The translations under genes and the position numbers were made by a program. A stretch of 64,000 nt of DNA from ECT2AJA-110-A sp035399845 (GTDB lineage: Bacteria > Planctomycetota > Phycisphaerae > UBA1845 > UTPLA1), in the NCBI GenBank assembly GCA_035399845.1, contig DAOPJV010000010.1:1-64000 (forward strand). The letters are read 5' to 3'. Positions 32,407-41,607 of the stretch are shown piece after piece. The notes beneath the pieces are model-generated. The model searched no databases. It saw only the letters and a program-made list of their open reading frames with translations, and was not told where the DNA came from. Position 1 is the stretch's first letter. Each line of letters begins with the position of its first letter.

Positions 32407-32544
32407 CATGCAATCCCCGATCGCGTGCGGCGAATCCACACCCGTTCGGGATCGGGCTTGCGAGCGGCCTCTCTGGCGGTTTGAGTACCCGGTTTCCATT
32501 TGAGAACGCGTCGCCGGCAGGGGGCGGGGAAACTGGAGCGTGGT

Positions 32545-33390
32545 ATGGATGAGGCCTCCAAGGGAACGGTACGGCTCGTCGCCGCCGAGATCGTCGGCAC
32601 GTTTATCCTCGTGTTCTTCGGGACGGGGAGCGTCTTTGTGGCCGTGATGACCGGCGAGTTGCAGGGGCTGCTTCAGGTGGCGCTGGTCTGGGCGATCGCC
32701 ATCGGACTGGCGATCTACGCCGTCGGGGCGATCAGCGGCGCCCATCTGAATCCTGCGGTCACACTCGCATTTGTCGTCCTGCGGCGATTTCCGGCGCGTC
32801 GGGCGCTGGCGTATGTTGTCGGGCAACTGATTGGCGCCATGATTGCGTCGGCCGTGCTGTATGGGCTGTTCTCCAACATCGTGACGGCCTTTGAGAAGGA
32901 GAAGGGACTTGTTCGCGGGGCCGACGGCAGCCAGCTTTCGGCGATGGTCTTCGGCGAGTATTTCCCCAATCCGGCGGTGTTCGGAACGAATGCGGGCGCT
33001 TATGCGAGCGTGACGCACACGCAGGCGTTCTGCGCCGAGGCGCTCGGTACGGCGCTGCTGGTGTTCTTCATTTTCGCCCTGATCGAGCGCCGAAACAGCG
33101 GACGGCCCGGTGCGGAGCTGGCGGCGATATTCATCGGGCTGGCCGTGGCGATCATCATCGCGATCGTTGCGCCGCTGACGCAGGCGGGCCTCAATCCGGC
33201 GCGAGACTTCGGTCCGCGCCTGTTTGCGTACGTCGCCGGATGGAAGTCGATTGCGATTCCGGGACCGCGGGGCGGTTTCTTCAGTGTTTACATTCTGGCG
33301 CCGCTGGTGGGCGGGCTCGTCGGCGGGCTGATCTACGATCGCGTGGTGCGGCCGGGGCTGCCGCGTGCAGAGGTGGCGAACGACGCCTGA
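32545..33390 (+). CDS. MIP-family channel, aquaglyceroporin (GlpF-type)
   Basis: This six-helix channel passes water, glycerol or other small neutral solutes. The two NPA loops are SGAHLNPAVTLAF and GLNPARDFGPR. The Asp after the second NPAR (NPARDFGPR) is the mark of glycerol facilitators rather than strict aquaporins. The ATG at 32545 has GGAG 7 nt upstream, giving 281 residues. No glycerol kinase is nearby. The 3' end is convergent with fliM, 28 bp away. Confidence 0.92.
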   Translation: MDEASKGTVRLVAAEIVGTFILVFFGTGSVFVAVMTGELQGLLQVALVWAIAIGLAIYAVGAISGAHLNPAVTLAFVVLRRFPARRALAYVVGQLIGAMIASAVLYGLFSNIVTAFEKEKGLVRGADGSQLSAMVFGEYFPNPAVFGTNAGAYASVTHTQAFCAEALGTALLVFFIFALIERRNSGRPGAELAAIFIGLAVAIIIAIVAPLTQAGLNPARDFGPRLFAYVAGWKSIAIPGPRGGFFSVYILAPLVGGLVGGLIYDRVVRPGLPRAEVANDA

Positions 33391-33418
33391 GCGATTGCGA
33401 GCCGGCCGCGAGGCGGTG

Positions 33419-34426
33419 TTACAGCAGTTCGTCAGGCTCGGCGTTGCGTGTGATCTGGATGGCGCGATTGCCGCGCAGCTGGCCGAGTTTTCCGGCGAAC
33501 TTGTTCCGATCCTCGACGCGAATGATGAATTCCCGATTGACGAGTTTGTTGAGGCGAATGATATCGCCCGGCGCGAGAGAGAGGAGCTCGCGCACAGTCA
33601 GGTGCGTCTGCCCGAGATAGACGCGGCTGCGAACCCTGGCGTGGCGCAGGTTCTGAGAGACGGATCGCGCTTCATCACTCGTGGCGCCCTTGTGCGAATA
33701 GGCGTGCCAGCTCTGCGTACCGAGCTTGCCCGTGATCGGTTCAATCACGTTGAACGGAATGCAGACGCTCATGGTGCCGGCGCGGGCGCCGATTTTGATT
33801 TCGAAACCGATGACAACGACGACTTCGTTCGGCGCCACGATCTGCACGAGGTGCGGGTTGCTTTCGGAGCCGGCGACTGTGAACTTCACCTGCATCAGGT
33901 CCTGCCACGCCTCGGCAAGGTTGGACAGGGCCCGTTCAATGATGCGCAGGACGAGCCGGTTCTCGATCGCCGTCAGGGGGCGCTGCGGGATGAAGATCTC
34001 CGCGTTCGTGCCGCCGAGGAGTCGATCGACGATGGGAAAGACGATGAGCGGGCTGATTTCCAGGCACATCTGGCCTGCGAGGGGCTCGGCGTTCAGCAGC
34101 GTGAAGCAGGTCGGGCTGGGCAGCGAGTGAATGAACTCGCTGTACGTCAGCTGCTCGGCCGTGGCGACGCGCGTTTCGACAATCGTCCGCAGGAAGCCGG
34201 AGAGTGACGCGCCGAAGTTTCGGGCGAAGCCCTCGTGGATCGACTGGAGGGCGCGCATCTGGTCCTTGCTGACGCGCTCAGGTCGCTTGAAGTCATAGAC
34301 GCTGATGTCCCGATTGTCGGGCTCGCCTGAGCCGCCGAGGGACTGCGATTCGTCCGTCTCGACGCTGCCGGACGAGACGGCGTTCAATAGGGCGTCAACT
34401 TCGCTCTGGTCGAGAATGTCGGCCAT
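33419..34426 (-). CDS. fliM: flagellar motor switch protein FliM
   Basis: The N-terminal CheY-P binding motif ILDQSEVDALLNAV is intact. The middle domain contains MRALQSIHEGFARNFGASLS and GTMSVCIPFNVIEPI, and the C-terminal SpoA/FliN-like domain contains YLGQTHLTVRELLSLAPGDI. FliM forms the C-ring with FliG and FliN and controls rotation direction. Length 335 residues is normal. No other flagellar gene lies in the window, so the flagellar genes are dispersed in this genome. Confidence 0.94.
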   Translation of the reverse strand: MADILDQSEVDALLNAVSSGSVETDESQSLGGSGEPDNRDISVYDFKRPERVSKDQMRALQSIHEGFARNFGASLSGFLRTIVETRVATAEQLTYSEFIHSLPSPTCFTLLNAEPLAGQMCLEISPLIVFPIVDRLLGGTNAEIFIPQRPLTAIENRLVLRIIERALSNLAEAWQDLMQVKFTVAGSESNPHLVQIVAPNEVVVVIGFEIKIGARAGTMSVCIPFNVIEPITGKLGTQSWHAYSHKGATSDEARSVSQNLRHARVRSRVYLGQTHLTVRELLSLAPGDIIRLNKLVNREFIIRVEDRNKFAGKLGQLRGNRAIQITRNAEPDELL

Positions 34427-34678
34427 GTGTGGTGAACGTAACTGTCAATAACGGCAATAGTTGCGCAAACGACGCGCAGTCTGTGCAAGTTTATCGGACA
34501 GAAGTGTTGCTTCCCTGCACCTCGCCCGCATCCCACATTCGCATGATTCCGCGCGACCGCCGAATAATTCTCGGCGCCGGAGCAATACCCTGGCGGACAG
34601 GAAACGGCGGTCAGCGACTGGCCCGCATTGGAGCGTGGGTTCGTTCCGCCGGAATCGACATTCGAAAGGCGTGAAGCG

Positions 34679-35314
34679 ATGAGACAGCAGTATCAGCAAG
34701 AGGCGTTCGGTGGCGGCGGGACAACAATCGTTCGCAAGCGGCTGGGCTTCCTTTCCATCCTTGCGATCAGTGTTGCGGGCGTCGTGATGACGATCATCGT
34801 CTGCGTATCAGCATTGGCGTTTCGCGGACTGGCCATTGTCGATCGGAAGGCCGACACGCTGACGGGCCTTGCGACAGATCTCGTCAAGGCGCTGCCTGAG
34901 TATCGTGAGGCGTTGCCGCCAGCATTGGCGGACGCCATCGACGACGAGCGCAGGCCGGAATACCTTGAGGACCTGGCGATCAGCGCACGGATCGTGGAAG
35001 CCGATTCCAATGGGCGAACGCGCGGTATCGTCGAAGTGACGAATAAGGGCGACGAGATCGTGTCGCTCCTGAGCCTGCGTGTCGTCGGTCTGGACAAGGG
35101 CGAAGAACCGGTCTGGGAGCATTCCACCTGGGCGGCGACGCCGATCCAGATCGATCACGACTGGCGCGGCCCCCTGATGCCGGGTTCGACCCGCCGCATT
35201 CCGATTCAGATGCGTCGAAGTGAGCGAGCCGCCACAATGTCGTGCGAAGTGACGGACGTGCGCGTCTGGAAGGGCGCCCGATCGGCGGACGCGTTGACTG
35301 TCGCAAAGAACTGA
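34679..35314 (+). CDS. hypothetical single-pass membrane protein (211 aa)
   Basis: After a basic and Gly-rich start (MRQQYQQEAFGGGGTTIVRK) a single membrane segment follows (about residues 25-48, LSILAISVAGVVMTIIVCVS). The extracytoplasmic part contains ISARIVEADSNGRTRGIVEV and TNKGDEIVSLLSLRVVGLD, reminiscent of an immunoglobulin-like or FxLYD-like fold found in bacterial surface proteins. The start at 34679 is chosen for the charge pattern; the frame is open to 34628. It is divergent from fliM and convergent with the MscS gene. Confidence 0.6.
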   Translation: MRQQYQQEAFGGGGTTIVRKRLGFLSILAISVAGVVMTIIVCVSALAFRGLAIVDRKADTLTGLATDLVKALPEYREALPPALADAIDDERRPEYLEDLAISARIVEADSNGRTRGIVEVTNKGDEIVSLLSLRVVGLDKGEEPVWEHSTWAATPIQIDHDWRGPLMPGSTRRIPIQMRRSERAATMSCEVTDVRVWKGARSADALTVAKN

Positions 35315-35324
35315 GCCGGCCGCA

Positions 35325-36785
35325 TCAGGCCTTTGTCGCCGCCTCGAGAATGTCGCCGCCGCTTTCGGGGAGTCTGACCCGATCGGCCTGCGCCTGGATG
35401 TCGTTCGCCTCGTTCTCAAGCCCTCCCTCGGCGTCCGTCGCCTGTGCGTCGGATTCCTCGACGGGGGGCTTTTTTGTCGTCGGCGGGAGGGTCGGCGGCG
35501 ATGTGGAGTCGTTTTCCGCGTCGAGCATTCGGACGGGGACGGGTTGCGGGAAGATGACCTCGCGGGCCTCGTCGGGCAGGGAGACGCCGCCTTCCTCGAG
35601 GGCGCGCACGGTCAGTCGCATGACGGCGGACTTGACCTTCAGTTTGCTGTAGCGATGGCCATCGATCCAGAAATAGATGCGCAGGTTGATCGTTGACGCG
35701 CCGAGTTGCTCAACAAGGACGAGCGGCTCGGGATCACGCAGCACGGCCGCGTGATCGTTCAGGACGCGCTGGGCGAGTTCCTGGGCGCGCGTGATGGACG
35801 CGTCATAGCCGATGCCGATCGCGTAGTCGATGCGGATGTTCGGATTGGCCGTGTAGTTCCTGATGGTGTTCTTATAGACCGTCGAATTCGCGAGCTGAAT
35901 GAAATTGCCCTCGAAGTCCATGAGGACAGTCCCGCGGGTCGTGACCTTCTGGACGATCCCCATCTGGCCGTCGACTTCGATCGTATCGCCGACGGCGAAT
36001 GGGCGCTGAATGCTGATGAGAATGCTGGCCAGGAAGTTCTCGGCAATATCGCGAAACGCGAATCCGAGGATCAGTCCCGCCACCCCTGTGCCTCCGATGA
36101 CGCTCACCGCGATCCGCGTCAGGCCGGAGATCCGCAGGAACAGATAGACGCCGAACAGGACGATGACCACGAGAATCGTCTTTTCGATCACGCCGCGCAG
36201 GATGGCGCTTTCCGTCTTGCGCGTCAGGACCCTGCTGGCGAGCCTCGACGCGCCGCGTGAGATCAGCAGCGTGATCATCAGGACGACGAGGCCGAGGAGG
36301 AAGAGCGGCGTCGCCTGGATCACATCCCGCCAGAGCGTATGGAGTTCGCGCCTGGCCGGCGCGAAATTCCAGACGGAGCCTTCCTCGATGTCGATGTTGT
36401 TGACGACGGCGACAACGTCCTGCGTCCGGCTGGCCAGGTCTCGGGCCCACTGCTTGTGCTCAGGCCGCGTCGTTGTGCCGCTCAGAAATACGACACCGTT
36501 CTCGACGCGTACCTCCGGCGAATGGAAGCGATCGGTCGACTCGAGAATCCGGCGAAGCCGTGACTCGATTTCGGAATCGCGCACGGGCGCTTCAACTTCA
36601 ACCGTCTGCTCGGGCGCCGCGATCGTCGCCTCTTCATTCGTCCGGGGTCCCTTCCCGGGTTCGTCGACCGATTGCGCCTGAAGCGGGGCCGGGACGATCA
36701 CTATGAGCAGGCTCGGGAGACTGACCAGAGCAAGGCCGCGCGCGACGAAGGATGGGCGAGCCGTGGCGGCTGGACAACGCCCCAT
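35325..36785 (-). CDS. mechanosensitive channel (MscS family) with N-terminal BON domain
   Basis: A signal peptide (LALVSLPSLLIVIVPAPLQA) precedes a BON domain at about residues 65-135 (RVENGVVFLSGTTTRPEHKQ). The MscS core follows: two or three membrane helices, the pore helix with GLILGFAFRDIAENFLASIL and QRPFAVGDTIEVDGQMGIVQ in the beta domain, and a charged Pro/Asp-rich tail. The channel would open under membrane tension; BON domains bind lipid. Starts at 36827, 36836 and 36863 are possible, but the signal peptide fits 36785 best. Single gene. Confidence 0.88.
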   Translation of the reverse strand: MGRCPAATARPSFVARGLALVSLPSLLIVIVPAPLQAQSVDEPGKGPRTNEEATIAAPEQTVEVEAPVRDSEIESRLRRILESTDRFHSPEVRVENGVVFLSGTTTRPEHKQWARDLASRTQDVVAVVNNIDIEEGSVWNFAPARRELHTLWRDVIQATPLFLLGLVVLMITLLISRGASRLASRVLTRKTESAILRGVIEKTILVVIVLFGVYLFLRISGLTRIAVSVIGGTGVAGLILGFAFRDIAENFLASILISIQRPFAVGDTIEVDGQMGIVQKVTTRGTVLMDFEGNFIQLANSTVYKNTIRNYTANPNIRIDYAIGIGYDASITRAQELAQRVLNDHAAVLRDPEPLVLVEQLGASTINLRIYFWIDGHRYSKLKVKSAVMRLTVRALEEGGVSLPDEAREVIFPQPVPVRMLDAENDSTSPPTLPPTTKKPPVEESDAQATDAEGGLENEANDIQAQADRVRLPESGGDILEAATKA

Positions 36786-36939
36786 GCGGAATGCCGGCCT
36801 GTGGCTTCGATTCGTGTGAATGAACATCGGGCGGATCATGCGGGCGGCGGCTGACGCGCACATGATCGGCGTCTAAATACGCGTTCATCCGCGAGGCGGG
36901 CGTGGGCGCGTCGTGACGTCCGGAAGAGAGGGGGGGCGA

Positions 36940-37551
36940 TCAGGCGTCGTAGAGCTCAGTGATCCTGTCATTCACCTGAGTGGCGAGCCGGGCGGCTTCT
37001 GCGCGGATTTCGTCGGCCTGCGTCCTGAATTCGCGAGCGACATCCTGGTTGCTGAGGCCGGGCAGGTTGATCATGACGTTCAGTCGGGCCCCCTCGACGC
37101 AGGCGTGGGCGGCGAGCCCCGCGACACCCGCGTCGGAGATACAGTTCTTCTTCGAAAGCGTCAGTCCCTCGACAGCGAGGCGCATGACGCTGAGCGCCGT
37201 TCGCATGATCGCCAGGGGGGCCTCCGTTGCGTGGGCGGTCGCCGTTTCAAGGCGCGCACTTCGATCAGGCGCGTCCTCGGGGAGTTTCCAGCAGGCCATC
37301 AGCTGATTGAATGCGTTGACGTCCTCGTCGGCGAGGATCTCAAGCTCCCTGCAGAGCGTGTCGGCCTTGTCGATGACATCGTGCAGCGGGCCCGCCTCGC
37401 CGGATTTCTTGTCGTTGAGTCGGGCGACCATACCGCAGAGCGCCGCGGCGACGGCGCCGAGGAGGGCGCTTGCGCCGCCACCGCCCGGCGTGGGCGAACG
37501 TGACGCGAGCTGTTCGAGGAAATCCGCAATCGTCTGTTGTCGTGTGGCCAT
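36940..37551 (-). CDS. cyclodeaminase/cyclohydrolase family protein
   Basis: The protein (203 aa) belongs to the FTCD-C/FchA family, shown by the N-terminal SPTPGGGGASALLGAVAAAL and the helical bundle with EDVNAFNQLMACWKLPED and SDAGVAGLAAHACVEGARLN. Members cyclise methenyltetrahydrofolate or remove ammonia from formiminotetrahydrofolate. Without a formiminotransferase partner, methenyl-THF cyclohydrolase is the better guess. The ATG at 37551 is preferred because the family starts near this point. Confidence 0.85.
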   Translation of the reverse strand: MATRQQTIADFLEQLASRSPTPGGGGASALLGAVAAALCGMVARLNDKKSGEAGPLHDVIDKADTLCRELEILADEDVNAFNQLMACWKLPEDAPDRSARLETATAHATEAPLAIMRTALSVMRLAVEGLTLSKKNCISDAGVAGLAAHACVEGARLNVMINLPGLSNQDVAREFRTQADEIRAEAARLATQVNDRITELYDA

Positions 37552-37733
37552 GGAGTTCGACGCCGTTTTTCTGCAGGTTGGTCGAGTTATCACGCAAACG
37601 CGTTAACGCGCCCGAGAAGGTAAGGGAATTGCGGGAGGATGCCAATCGGAACGGGCGCCGCGGCGGTTGTCCACACTCCCCGCCGACCAAACGCGTGTTC
37701 AGCGTGGCGCCTCGTCATCGCACTGCGGGTCGT

Positions 37734-38435
37734 TCAGAACAGCATGCCCGGCTCGGTGTCCGAGTCGATCGACGATTCCACAATCAGCGAGGCGTCGTCG
37801 TTGCGCACATTGTTCACTCGGGCGCTCACGGGCGTGAGGGCGAGCGGCGTCGATCGCCAGGGGCGGAGCAGCGACTTGAGCGCCACCACATCCGTGACGC
37901 CGGGATCGAGCCAGGTCGCGTAGTCGTCGAATTCGAGCAGGGCGGGCATTCGATCGTGAAGCGACGCCATCGTGTCGTTGGGGCCGGTCGTCAGGATCGT
38001 AAAAGTCTCGACGGCCCTGCCGCCTTCGTCGTTCCACGATTCCCAGAGTCCGGCGAAGGCCATTGGGCCATCATTTTCCGGATGGATCCAGTAGGGTTGT
38101 TTCCGTTTGCCCGTTGTCTTCTTCCACTCATAGAAGCCCGACGCCGGCGTGATACAGCGCCGCGACCTGAAGGCTGAGCGGAACGACGGCTTGCTGTCGG
38201 CGGTCTCACTGCGCGCGTTGATCAGGCGCGGACCGATCGCGGCGTCCTTGCTCCACGAGGGGATCAGCCCCCATCGGAGGTTGTCGAGTCGGATCTCGCC
38301 CGCCATCGAGCGAACGATCGGCGCGTACTGCGTTGGGGCGATGTTGTAGCGCGGCGAGAACCCTGTCGCGAAGTCGATTCCGAATTCTGCGATGAGGTCA
38401 TCGAGTTCGCATATCAGTGTGTATCGTCCGCACAT
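37734..38435 (-). CDS. SOS response-associated peptidase (SRAP/HMCES family)
   Basis: SRAP proteins cross-link to abasic sites in single-stranded DNA through the Cys at position 2. The start at 38435 gives MCGRYTL with that Cys, and this fixes the start over an upstream in-frame ATG. The other catalytic elements are present: NARSET near residue 78, the Glu in ITPASGFYEWKKTTG, and the His in MASLHDRMPALLEF. Length 233 residues is typical. It lies 33 bp after the O-antigen-ligase-like gene on the same strand. Confidence 0.94.
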   Translation of the reverse strand: MCGRYTLICELDDLIAEFGIDFATGFSPRYNIAPTQYAPIVRSMAGEIRLDNLRWGLIPSWSKDAAIGPRLINARSETADSKPSFRSAFRSRRCITPASGFYEWKKTTGKRKQPYWIHPENDGPMAFAGLWESWNDEGGRAVETFTILTTGPNDTMASLHDRMPALLEFDDYATWLDPGVTDVVALKSLLRPWRSTPLALTPVSARVNNVRNDDASLIVESSIDSDTEPGMLF

Positions 38436-38467
38436 GGCGTTATTGCTGTGCCGCACTCGCGACGGGG

Positions 38468-41400
38468 TCAGTGGTCCTTCGACGAGCCTTCGCCCGCGGC
38501 GCGGGTCGTCTCATTCGGAAGTTCCGAGACATCGGGGACGCCTTCGAGCGCGTTCGCCGGCTGCGTCGTCGCCTGCCGCTGGGACTTCGGGAAGTCACTG
38601 TACGTTTCGCGAAGAACCTTCCAGATACCGCTTTCCGGTTTTTCAAGTTCCGCCTGTATCAACGCTCTGTAGATGATCTTCCTGTCGGGGGCCTGTTCGA
38701 TGATTCGCTTGGCGGCGGCCAGGGCGGCGTCGTCATTGCCGCGGGCCAGCGCCATGCGCAGCCGGGCAAACGTCGCCTCGATGACGGCGGGATCGAGCGC
38801 CTCGGCGCGGGACGCCCACTTGGCGACGAGCGGCGCCAATTTCGTCTGCATGGCGAACTGGTTGGCGAGCTGCGCGTAGGCCATGGCCATCTGCGTATCG
38901 GTCGAGATCGTGGCGCCCCTCGTGAGGAGTTCAATCTGTTTCCGGGCTTCTTCCTCCCTGCCGGCGGCGAGGAGAATGGGAAGTCGGAACTGCCCGTAGA
39001 TGCGCGGCAGCGGCGTCTTCAGCGGATCATCAGAACCGGCGATGGGACCGTCCATGATCTGGCACGCTTCCAGGAGCGTTTCCAGAAGGGGTTTCGGATC
39101 GGCGCCCGGATCGATTCGGAATCGGTAGTGCGTGTTTTCAAGCAATGCGGCGGAGTGCCCGTAAAAGAGCTTGCCACCCGCGGCGGCGTACATTGTCGCC
39201 GCCACCTCGGAGAAGTCGGCGGCGCGAGCGGGATCGCCCTGCGCATCGGAGATGGCGGCGGCGATGCGGAGCGTTTCCGGTGAGAAGGGATCCTGCCACT
39301 CGTCGATGGGCTTCTCGGCGTCCTGCGTGGCGATGTTGACGGCGCCATCCATGACGGGACCGAACCCGGGGATCTGTGTCGCGAGAATCTCGAGCATGAT
39401 GCCGAAGCGCGGATCTTCGCCGAGATGGTTGCGTCGAAGCCACAGGCACAGCCATTCGAGTCGGGCCTGCGGCGCCGGCTCGCCGACTTCGCCCCACAGT
39501 CGGAAGAGATAGTCGATGTTGAAGGGTTCATCGAGGCGGCATTCGTTCAGCGCCTCGATGTACGCCTTGTGAAACTCCGCGGCGTCGGCCTGCTCATTTC
39601 GCATCATGTGGGCGTCGCGTCGCGCCAGCGCCAGTTGCCATCGCCACTTGGACAGCTGCAGGAATCTTGGCGCCGTGTGGCTGAGCGAGGCGGCTTCGAT
39701 CGTCGCCTGCTCGGCGAATCGCAGGTCGTCATCCGACGGCGGCGTTTGCGTCGTCATCGACTTCTTCACGCGGCGAAGCAATTCCAGGACGCGCGCCTCG
39801 ATCGCCATCTCACGCGAAACGAGTTTGCGCATCGGGTCGAGCTGCCGCATTCCAGATTCGTCCGCCAGCGTGATGGCCTTTTCAAATTCGCCGTTGCTCA
39901 GGAGCGTACGAGCCTCGTACTGATCCCGCGCGCCTCGCCAGTCCTGAACGCTGACGAAGCTGAGCCCCAGGCCGGCGATGATGGCGACGGCGCCGCCCAG
40001 GCGGACGGTGCTGGCGCCGAGACGGCGTTCCTCGTAGTCCTTTGCATCCCCTTTGTGTTCGGGGAGCGGTCGCTCCGAGCGAATGATCGCCCAGAGGCAG
40101 GCCCAGGTCGTGAAAAAGAGCGGCGGCAGGCCTGGATGACGCAGCGCGACGGAGGCGCCTTCCTCAAAGGCGACGGCGACGACGGCGCCCGCGAGGCCGA
40201 TGACGAAACAGCGACTCACGCCCGCCTCACTGTCATCTCGTTTTCTGTCGACGAAACGGATCGACCAGACGAGTGTGACAACGAGAGCGCCGACAAATCC
40301 GATCGTGCCGGCAAGGCCGACGTCGGAGAGGAGGTTCAGGTATTCGTTGTGCGCTTCGGCGACCCAGACCTGTTCGTCGATGGCGATGGCGTTCGGATCG
40401 AAGAGCTGGTCTTCGCGGGCGAACTTGCCCGCCTGCATCGTGTATCCGCCTTCGCCGTGACCGCCGACGATTTTCTGCTGCCACAGGTGGATGGCGTAGG
40501 GCCATTCGTGATTCAGACGTGATCGAATGGAATGCGCGCGATCGCCCATTGCGCTGTGTTTCAGCATGGGCATGACTTTGAGCTGAATGACGCCAAAGGC
40601 GACGAGCAGGGCGACGAGCAGGACGAGGGCGCGGCGTTTCTTCGGCGCCATCAGAATCAGTGAGAAACATGCGCCGGCGTAGAGACCGGCCGCGGCGGAT
40701 CGCGACTTCGTCAGCCAGAGGGCGTACACGCAGACGGCCAGCGCGATGAGCCCCATCACGACAAGGTCGATTCGCTGGCCGGCGTTGGCGTCGCCCGCTT
40801 TCCTGCGCTGCAGACCGGCGAGGATGGCGCCGGCGGCAACGAAGATGGCGGGAAGCAGGCAGGCGCCGAACCAGAGTTCATTGCCGACGGGGTACCAGAG
40901 GCGATGGCGGGAGTCGGGGCGACCGAAGAAATACCAGATTCCGAAGAGCGCCATCAGCGTGACAAGCAGCGTCATGACGGCGGAGAGTCGCCGCGCGTCG
41001 ATCGGCCGCAGGGCGACGGCGAGCGGCAGCCACCAGCCGAATGTCAGGAAGCGGAGCAGGACGCCGCCGAGCGAAACGTCGCGCGCTTCGGAGGCGGCGT
41101 AGGAGGTGACCAGGCTGACGAAGAGCAGGAGGGCCCAGTAGATATAGGGCCCCTTGAAATGGCGTTTGAAGTCGTAGAGATCATCGATCGTCATGCGCGG
41201 CCGGCCGGAGCGCGTAAGCAGCTGTGCGCCGAAGAGGAGCATGAGCGCCGCCGCGCCGACGTTGAAGCAGAGGGCGCGGACTTCGACGCCGCGAAGCGTC
41301 GGGAAGGCGCTTCCGTCGCCCGCCGCATTGGCGAGCCCCAGGAAGGAGACGACGCTCTTCAGAAGGGATTGATCCTTCTGATGTGCGTCGGAAAAGGCCT

Positions 41401-41542
41401 GTGGATTTGACAGGAAGCAGGCGCCGGCGATCGAAATCGACGCCACGATCAGCATCAGCGTGCTGAACAGATTCTGTTTCGATGTTGCAACTTCGGGCGT
41501 GGTCAAAAGATCCTCACTTCCGGGATTGCGCGTCGTTTTCAC
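38468..41542 (-). CDS. O-antigen ligase-like membrane protein with TPR-like C-terminus (1024 aa)
   Basis: About twelve membrane helices fill residues 1-520. The Wzy/WaaL-type signature is AHNEYLNLLSDVGLAGTIGF near residue 390. After the last helix (GGAVAIIAGLGLSFVSV) a soluble helical region of about 480 residues carries TPR-like repeats. Relatives join sugar chains to lipid carriers or polymerise repeat units, and some modify proteins. The start codon is GTG at 41542. It lies between radA and the SRAP gene, all on the minus strand. The nearest polysaccharide gene is the transferase at 13.4 kb. Confidence 0.85.
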   Translation of the reverse strand: MKTTRNPGSEDLLTTPEVATSKQNLFSTLMLIVASISIAGACFLSNPQAFSDAHQKDQSLLKSVVSFLGLANAAGDGSAFPTLRGVEVRALCFNVGAAALMLLFGAQLLTRSGRPRMTIDDLYDFKRHFKGPYIYWALLLFVSLVTSYAASEARDVSLGGVLLRFLTFGWWLPLAVALRPIDARRLSAVMTLLVTLMALFGIWYFFGRPDSRHRLWYPVGNELWFGACLLPAIFVAAGAILAGLQRRKAGDANAGQRIDLVVMGLIALAVCVYALWLTKSRSAAAGLYAGACFSLILMAPKKRRALVLLVALLVAFGVIQLKVMPMLKHSAMGDRAHSIRSRLNHEWPYAIHLWQQKIVGGHGEGGYTMQAGKFAREDQLFDPNAIAIDEQVWVAEAHNEYLNLLSDVGLAGTIGFVGALVVTLVWSIRFVDRKRDDSEAGVSRCFVIGLAGAVVAVAFEEGASVALRHPGLPPLFFTTWACLWAIIRSERPLPEHKGDAKDYEERRLGASTVRLGGAVAIIAGLGLSFVSVQDWRGARDQYEARTLLSNGEFEKAITLADESGMRQLDPMRKLVSREMAIEARVLELLRRVKKSMTTQTPPSDDDLRFAEQATIEAASLSHTAPRFLQLSKWRWQLALARRDAHMMRNEQADAAEFHKAYIEALNECRLDEPFNIDYLFRLWGEVGEPAPQARLEWLCLWLRRNHLGEDPRFGIMLEILATQIPGFGPVMDGAVNIATQDAEKPIDEWQDPFSPETLRIAAAISDAQGDPARAADFSEVAATMYAAAGGKLFYGHSAALLENTHYRFRIDPGADPKPLLETLLEACQIMDGPIAGSDDPLKTPLPRIYGQFRLPILLAAGREEEARKQIELLTRGATISTDTQMAMAYAQLANQFAMQTKLAPLVAKWASRAEALDPAVIEATFARLRMALARGNDDAALAAAKRIIEQAPDRKIIYRALIQAELEKPESGIWKVLRETYSDFPKSQRQATTQPANALEGVPDVSELPNETTRAAGEGSSKDH

Positions 41543-41607
41543 TCGCGTCGCACGGGTCGTACGTACATACGGGCGACGGTTGGCCCTCGGGCGTTACGCC
41601 GCGGGCC

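Noticed and set aside
33391..33418. Possible bidirectional terminator between the channel gene and fliM
   Set aside because: Only 28 bp separate the convergent stops and no stable stem with T tract is present.
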